Positions 14,307-18,403 of a stretch of 18,403 bases of DNA are shown here, one piece after another. The notes beneath the pieces were generated by a model. That model had not been told where the DNA came from and did not search any database. It saw only the letters and a program-made list of their open reading frames with translations. Origin of the DNA: Wenzhouxiangella sp. (GTDB lineage: Bacteria; Pseudomonadota; Gammaproteobacteria; Xanthomonadales; Wenzhouxiangellaceae); assembly GCA_018400355.1 (NCBI GenBank), contig JAGYMV010000004.1:1-18403 (forward strand). Direction: 5' to 3'. The stretch's first letter is position 1. Each line of letters begins with the position of its first letter. Both the position numbers and the translations under genes were made by a program.

Positions 14307-14735
14307 TCAAGGCCCAATCTGACGCTGATTGTACCTTGTTGCCACTTGTACCGATTCAACCCCCGCCTGAGACAGCTCGTTCATTAAAGTCACGACTTCG
14401 CCATGACTCACACCCTCATCGGCATAAATCACCACCGACTGCTCCGGGGCTCTGGCCAAAGATTGCTCAAGCTGCTGCTGCAAGGCCGCGGAGTCATTGA
14501 GCTGTCCAACCCATCCATCCATGCCAACCTGGCCACCGAGAGATAAAGTCACGCGATACTCTGACATAGAGCTTGCCATCGGTGCGCCGCCTGCAGCTGG
14601 CAATGACACATCCAAGAGTTTGGTTTGCTCAAAGGTTGTCGAGACCATGAAAAAAATGAGCAGCAAAAACACGACATCAATTAAAGCGGTGAGATTGATT
14701 TCTGGTTCTTCGGTATCTGGTTGGTAAAACTTCAT
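14307..14735 (-). CDS. exbD: ExbD/TolR-family biopolymer transport protein
   Basis: A 142-residue inner-membrane protein with one N-terminal transmembrane helix (about 17-35, ALIDVVFLLLIFFMVSTTF) and a periplasmic domain. The transmembrane Asp20 is the proton-carrying residue of ExbD/TolR/MotB-type stators. The periplasmic part includes VVIYADEGVSHGEVVTLMN, as in the family. With ExbB it uses the proton gradient to drive an outer-membrane process, classically TonB-dependent uptake. No tonB is in the window. Its position between comEC and msbA is typical of pseudomonad-type genomes, so a role linked to envelope assembly is sometimes suggested but not shown here. The start overlaps the exbB stop by 4 bases (ATGA). 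Confidence 0.93.
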   Translation of the reverse strand: MKFYQPDTEEPEINLTALIDVVFLLLIFFMVSTTFEQTKLLDVSLPAAGGAPMASSMSEYRVTLSLGGQVGMDGWVGQLNDSAALQQQLEQSLARAPEQSVVIYADEGVSHGEVVTLMNELSQAGVESVQVATRYNQRQIGP

Positions 14736-15343
14736 TGCTGATGATCCTGAGCCATCAAATCACTCACCGACTGCTCAAGCTCTAGAGCCAAGGCGCGAAC
14801 TCTGGCACGGTAATAGCGATAGAAGAAGTAACTTGGGATGGCGACAGACAGTCCGGCTGCGGTGGTGATCAGAGCTTCTGAGATCCCGCCTGCGAGCAAA
14901 GTGGGTTGGCCCACGCCAGCCACTTGAATGGTTTGAAAAACCTTAATCATTCCAATCACTGTTCCCAACAAACCCAGCAAGGGCGTGATCCCAGCAATCG
15001 TACCGAGCGTGTTTAAAAAACGCTCCAAATCATGGACCACTTGTCGCCCAAGCTCTTCAATTTTTTGGGCGCGACTCTTTTGGGGCCAATCGCGGGTCAA
15101 GACCACCTCGGCCAGCACCTTCCCCAAGGGAGAGGATTGCCTCAGCGCGTCAATGGCCCCCGAATCCATCTGAGCAGACGAGCATAAGCGATTGGCTTGA
15201 TCGCGCGCTGAGTCTGGCAAGACCCGCTTGGGGCTCAGAACATAAAAACGCTCAAGCACAATGGTCAAGGCGAGAATCGAACAGCCCACAATTGGGAGCA
15301 TCAGCCAACCACCGGCCATCAAAATATCCAACATTTCAATCAT
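14732..15343 (-). CDS. exbB: MotA/TolQ/ExbB-family proton channel protein
   Basis: A 203-residue inner-membrane protein with three transmembrane helices (about 10-30, 113-133 and 155-175) and a cytoplasmic loop between the first two. The second helix holds PLLGLLGTVIGM (121-132) and the third ALITTAAGLSVAIP (157-170), which are the family signatures. It forms the pentameric channel around the ExbD dimer. This short form without a periplasmic N-terminal extension resembles the second ExbB copy found beside msbA and comEC in many gammaproteobacteria, rather than the TonB-system ExbB with a signal extension. It starts 50 bases after comEC ends. A GGGAAA stretch 11 bases before the ATG could serve as a weak ribosome-binding site. 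TolQ is less likely because tolR/tolA/tolB do not follow. Confidence 0.93.
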   Translation of the reverse strand: MIEMLDILMAGGWLMLPIVGCSILALTIVLERFYVLSPKRVLPDSARDQANRLCSSAQMDSGAIDALRQSSPLGKVLAEVVLTRDWPQKSRAQKIEELGRQVVHDLERFLNTLGTIAGITPLLGLLGTVIGMIKVFQTIQVAGVGQPTLLAGGISEALITTAAGLSVAIPSYFFYRYYRARVRALALELEQSVSDLMAQDHQQ

Positions 15344-15393
15344 CCACTGTTTCCCAAATCACTGGTCTCATGATACCGCCTTTCCAAGCCCCC

Positions 15394-17805
15394 TCAACAC
15401 TGAGACCCATCACGCCAAAAGCGGCGCTCGAGGCCAGCCACAGTGGTCACCTGAATCTCTGGGTCTAGAGGATGGATCACCAAGCGCATCGCTCGACACC
15501 GGCTGGTTGTTAAGGCCTTCACGCCAGAGGCATCGAGGCGTGCGAGCACATCATCCGAGGGCCGGCCATAGGCATCACTGACCGAGACTGAGATCACACC
15601 CAAACGTGGGTTGAGTTGTTCAAGCCAAGCGTGACTGGTGGTGTCTGTGTGGCCCGATCGGCCAATAATGAGAACATCGGCTTTGAGGTCTGGCACCATG
15701 GTGGCGACATGGGCTTCCCCGATGGCATCCAGACCGCCATTGAGAAGCACGGAGGTGGTGTCACTGTGGATCCACAAAACACAGCCACTGTTGCCACCCA
15801 AATCGGGCAGAAATTCACCGGGATGCACAAACTCAAAGGTCCAAAGACCGGCCACCCACTGTTGGCCCCGCCGGCAATCCAAAACATCTCCAATCGGCAA
15901 CCATGGATCCAACCCCATCGCTTTGGGCACGTGCGCCCGCCTGACCCAAGCCCATTCCTTGATGGCCCCTAACCCACCGCGGTGCCCACTGTGCGCATGA
16001 GAGACGACCAAATCATCGATCAGCAAGCGGTGTGTGCGCGAACCGTGGGGTCTGGGCCAATGCTTGAGCACATCACCAATCGAGTCGCGGCCCAATCCAT
16101 CACCAGGGCCCGTGTCATACAGCAGGCGGTATTGCTCTGTCTCCGCCATCACCGCCAGCCCAGAACCCACATCAAGCACCGAGAGCGTCAAGCCCTGACC
16201 CAAGAGACGGTTGGGTGGGCTGGCACCGGAAACCATTGCGCCCAATAGCAATGGAGCCATCAATGACAACCCCAGCCATCGCCCTGGCCAGCCAGGTGGT
16301 GCCAGCAACCAAGCAGCCCCAATGAGCGCCAGTACCATGCTGGGTGCTGACCCGAATGCGACGGTGTGGTGCCCTCCCTCGAACTCAGACAGTCGGCGCA
16401 AGAAAACCATGAGCCACGCCAGACCCTCATCACCAATCCAGGCCAGCCAAGGCACAGACCAGCCGATGCCCTCCGTGATCGCAGACAACAACAGCGTGGG
16501 AAGAACCACCGAACCGACCCAAGGGATGGCCACCAAATTGGCCACAAAAGCACTGGGTGACCATTGCCCAAAAAGGCCCACGTTGAGCGGCAGAAGCCCA
16601 ATCGCCAAAATCAACTGAGCAGCCACCAAAGCGCGCACACCCCGAAAATGTGTCCGTGGTTTGATGCGCCAGGCAAACCCCCAAATCAAAAACACCACGG
16701 CCACAAACGAAAGCCAAAAACCCACACTCAACACCGACAGTGGGGAGAGCACCAACACCACAAAGCCAGCCATCAATAAGGCATCAAACGGCATGATGCG
16801 CCGATGCCATAAAAACGCCACAGCAACCACCCCCAACATCAACACCGCCCGTTGGGTTGGCAAGCTAAAGCCAGCCAGTCCGGCATAGGCAAAGCCAACA
16901 CCCCACCCAGTGACCACCATCACCACCTGACGCGAGACTTGAAGTTGAAACAAAGCCAAAAAAATCCAAACAACCCAGCCAAATGCCATCCCCAGACCCG
17001 CCACCATGCCCACATGAAGGCCCGAAATGGCCAGCAAATGCGCTGTTCCAGTTTGTTGCAGAATCTCGCGCACACCATCTGAAATCGTCGAGCGGTCGCC
17101 GATCAACAAAGCCCGCTTTAAAGACGCGACCTCAAGATGCGTTGTTGTGGCTTGGATGTTTTCTGCCATCACCTGTCGGCGTCGGTCAAAAAAATACCCG
17201 ACCGAGTCACCTTCACCCAAGAATGTGGGCTGGCCTTTGCTGGTATTGACCCGCGCCAAACCCCCAATGCCCTCAGCCAACAAATACTGTTCGTAATCAA
17301 AGCCCCCAAAATTGAGGCGGCCTTGCGGGGGATCCATTCTCAATGGCAGTCGCCATTGTTGGCCTGGGCTGATGTACACATTGGGGCGATGCCAACGGAC
17401 CAACAGCCGGTTGGGAAATTCCGGATCGGCTGTGTCGAACTCAAACCTAAGCGAGTCATCCGACCATGAGGGCAAACCCACCACATGACCCTCAACCCAA
17501 TGCACGTCACGCGATGAGACCTCAACCCGATCTGGGCTGGGCCATCGATCGGCCATTGCCACATGAGCGGCCAGCCCGCACCAACAAAACCCCAGCACCC
17601 ACCCAAGGAAGATCAGACTGACCTTTGGGCCGCGATGCCCACCACGGTATAAGCCGAACAGGCACAGCCCTAAGCTGACCAACAGCATGGCGAGGTAAAA
17701 CAAAGGGCTGGGTAGTGTTGGCCACCAGGCCATCGTGACAATACCTGCGATAAAGGCAAGTATTGTCAGCTGGGGCACGCTAGGTGAGCTCTTGCAATTG
17801 GCCAC
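15394..17805 (-). CDS. comEC: DNA internalization competence protein ComEC/Rec2, with altered C-terminal MBL motifs
   Basis: An 803-residue inner-membrane channel that carries single-stranded DNA into the cytoplasm during natural transformation. Domains are in order. N-terminal helices (about 10-90) come first, then the OB-fold DUF4131 (about 94-187, with GRLNFGGFDYEQYLL). The multi-helix competence domain contains HLLAISGLHVGM (256-267). A metallo-beta-lactamase-like domain runs from LSVLDVGSGLAV (about 543) to the end. That last domain keeps its frame but not its metal ligands: the usual HxDxDH reads HAHSGH (603-608), the TGD reads NGG (689-691) and the HHGS reads RSGH (716-719). The start is uncertain. 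GTG at 17805 overlaps lolD by 26 bases; GTG at 17778, one base after the lolD stop, is an equally plausible start and would remove nine residues. In many non-transforming bacteria comEC is retained without known use. Confidence 0.93.
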   Translation of the reverse strand: MANCKSSPSVPQLTILAFIAGIVTMAWWPTLPSPLFYLAMLLVSLGLCLFGLYRGGHRGPKVSLIFLGWVLGFCWCGLAAHVAMADRWPSPDRVEVSSRDVHWVEGHVVGLPSWSDDSLRFEFDTADPEFPNRLLVRWHRPNVYISPGQQWRLPLRMDPPQGRLNFGGFDYEQYLLAEGIGGLARVNTSKGQPTFLGEGDSVGYFFDRRRQVMAENIQATTTHLEVASLKRALLIGDRSTISDGVREILQQTGTAHLLAISGLHVGMVAGLGMAFGWVVWIFLALFQLQVSRQVVMVVTGWGVGFAYAGLAGFSLPTQRAVLMLGVVAVAFLWHRRIMPFDALLMAGFVVLVLSPLSVLSVGFWLSFVAVVFLIWGFAWRIKPRTHFRGVRALVAAQLILAIGLLPLNVGLFGQWSPSAFVANLVAIPWVGSVVLPTLLLSAITEGIGWSVPWLAWIGDEGLAWLMVFLRRLSEFEGGHHTVAFGSAPSMVLALIGAAWLLAPPGWPGRWLGLSLMAPLLLGAMVSGASPPNRLLGQGLTLSVLDVGSGLAVMAETEQYRLLYDTGPGDGLGRDSIGDVLKHWPRPHGSRTHRLLIDDLVVSHAHSGHRGGLGAIKEWAWVRRAHVPKAMGLDPWLPIGDVLDCRRGQQWVAGLWTFEFVHPGEFLPDLGGNSGCVLWIHSDTTSVLLNGGLDAIGEAHVATMVPDLKADVLIIGRSGHTDTTSHAWLEQLNPRLGVISVSVSDAYGRPSDDVLARLDASGVKALTTSRCRAMRLVIHPLDPEIQVTTVAGLERRFWRDGSQC

Positions 17806-18403
17806 CCACCATCTCTAAGCACCGGTCCATTTTGTGGGCCAACGCGCGGTCATGGGTGACCACAACCAATGCTGTGGCGAAGTCTGTGTTGAGCTCGAGC
17901 ATCAAGTCATAGATGTGTTCAGAATTGACCTCATCTAAGTTCCCTGTGGGTTCATCTGCCAACAGGCAACTGGGTCGATGAACCATCGCACGGGCCACTG
18001 CCGTCCGCTGCCTTTCCCCACCCGACAACTCACCTGGCTTGTGACCCACCCGATGAGCCAGCCCCACTCTCTCGAGCATGGCGCTGGCTTTTTCAGTGGC
18101 GGATGCGGGATCCAAGCCCCCGATGAGCAAAGGCATGGCCACATTTTCCAGTGCGCTGAATTCAGGCAGCAAATGGTGGAACTGATACACGAAGCCCATG
18201 GCTCTGTTTCGAAGGGCAGCCAACATTTTTTCGGTTTGCGTGGCCAAATCAATGCCTTCGATGAGGACCCGCCCAGCATTGGGGCGGTCCAACCCCCCCA
18301 GCAGGTGCAACAAAGTGCTTTTCCCAGCACCTGAGGCACCCACAATGGCGATCCGCTCACCACGGTCAATTGTCAGGTTGACCTCGTGCAATACCCGAAT
18401 CTC
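17780..18403 (-). CDS. lolD: Lipoprotein-releasing ABC transporter ATPase LolD (5' end outside window)
   Basis: An open frame of 207 residues continues to the window edge, so the N-terminus is cut off by the window. The visible N-terminal residues are EIRVLHEVNLTIDRGERIA. Walker A GASGAGKST is at 22-30 of the visible part. The Q-loop stretch VYQFHHLLPEFSALENV is characteristic of LolD. The signature is LSGGERQRTAVARAM and Walker B is CLLADEPTGNLD. The H-loop is VVTHDRALAHK. With LolC/LolE it extracts outer-membrane lipoproteins from the inner membrane for transfer to LolA; the partner genes would lie to the right of the window. A TTG at 18391 is only an internal Leu codon, not a start. About 20 residues are expected to be missing. 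The related MacB and FtsE ATPases are less likely given YQFHHLLPEF. Confidence 0.93.
   Translation of the reverse strand, partial: EIRVLHEVNLTIDRGERIAIVGASGAGKSTLLHLLGGLDRPNAGRVLIEGIDLATQTEKMLAALRNRAMGFVYQFHHLLPEFSALENVAMPLLIGGLDPASATEKASAMLERVGLAHRVGHKPGELSGGERQRTAVARAMVHRPSCLLADEPTGNLDEVNSEHIYDLMLELNTDFATALVVVTHDRALAHKMDRCLEMVGGQLQELT

Noticed and set aside
16211..16618. Plus-strand frames opposite comEC, rich in P, S, N and Q
   Set aside because: Composition is that of the reverse complement of a membrane protein gene; no motif and no ribosome-binding site.
18380..18391. LolD starting at TTG 18391
   Set aside because: The frame stays open to the window edge with family-like residues (EIRVLHEVNLT), so this TTG is an internal Leu codon.

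Overview
The window reads as core chromosome of a Gram-negative gammaproteobacterium. The evidence is genes for lipid A and KDO synthesis (kdsB, lpxK, msbA), a LolD lipoprotein-release ATPase, an IbpA-type small heat-shock protein and class II fumarase. The run comEC-exbB-exbD-msbA-lpxK-kdsB-phosphatase, and the pair uvrC-pgsA, match the order I know from Pseudomonas/Oceanospirillales-type genomes. The genus cannot be fixed from the sequence. I see no insertion sequence, phage gene, CRISPR array, tRNA or rRNA. Every gap between genes is shorter than 200 bp; the longest (about 167 bp) lies between fumC and hsp20.

Layout. Left edge: the 5' part of an alanine dehydrogenase gene (ald, minus), divergent from trxB (plus). 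trxB is followed by an overlapping COG3146-type acyltransferase-like gene and aat. aat meets a rhomboid protease gene tail to tail with a 2-base gap. From there to the right edge everything is on the minus strand. Read in transcription order from the right edge: lolD (5' end outside the window), comEC, exbB, exbD, msbA, lpxK, kdsB, a low-molecular-weight phosphotyrosine phosphatase gene, uvrC, pgsA, a class I methyltransferase, fumC, hsp20, plsC and rhomboid.

How the genes fit together. The lolD-to-uvrC block is tightly packed, with junction overlaps of 4 or 8 bases, so it is probably one long co-translated unit. It covers envelope biogenesis (lipoprotein release, lipid A flipping, lipid A 4'-phosphorylation, CMP-KDO synthesis), DNA uptake (comEC) and nucleotide excision repair (uvrC). 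pgsA and plsC add phospholipid synthesis. hsp20 is an independent heat-shock unit with a sigma-32-like promoter, a hairpin that covers its ribosome-binding site, and a strong terminator.

Most notable observations. (1) The hsp20 leader can form a 10-bp hairpin with one bulged G and the UUGCU signature over its Shine-Dalgarno sequence, matching a ROSE-like RNA thermometer. (2) The C-terminal metallo-beta-lactamase-like domain of ComEC keeps its fold signatures but has changed residues at all three expected metal-binding motifs, so it may lack canonical nuclease activity or bind metal differently. (3) The plsC leader begins directly after the hsp20 terminator, with no obvious promoter of its own.
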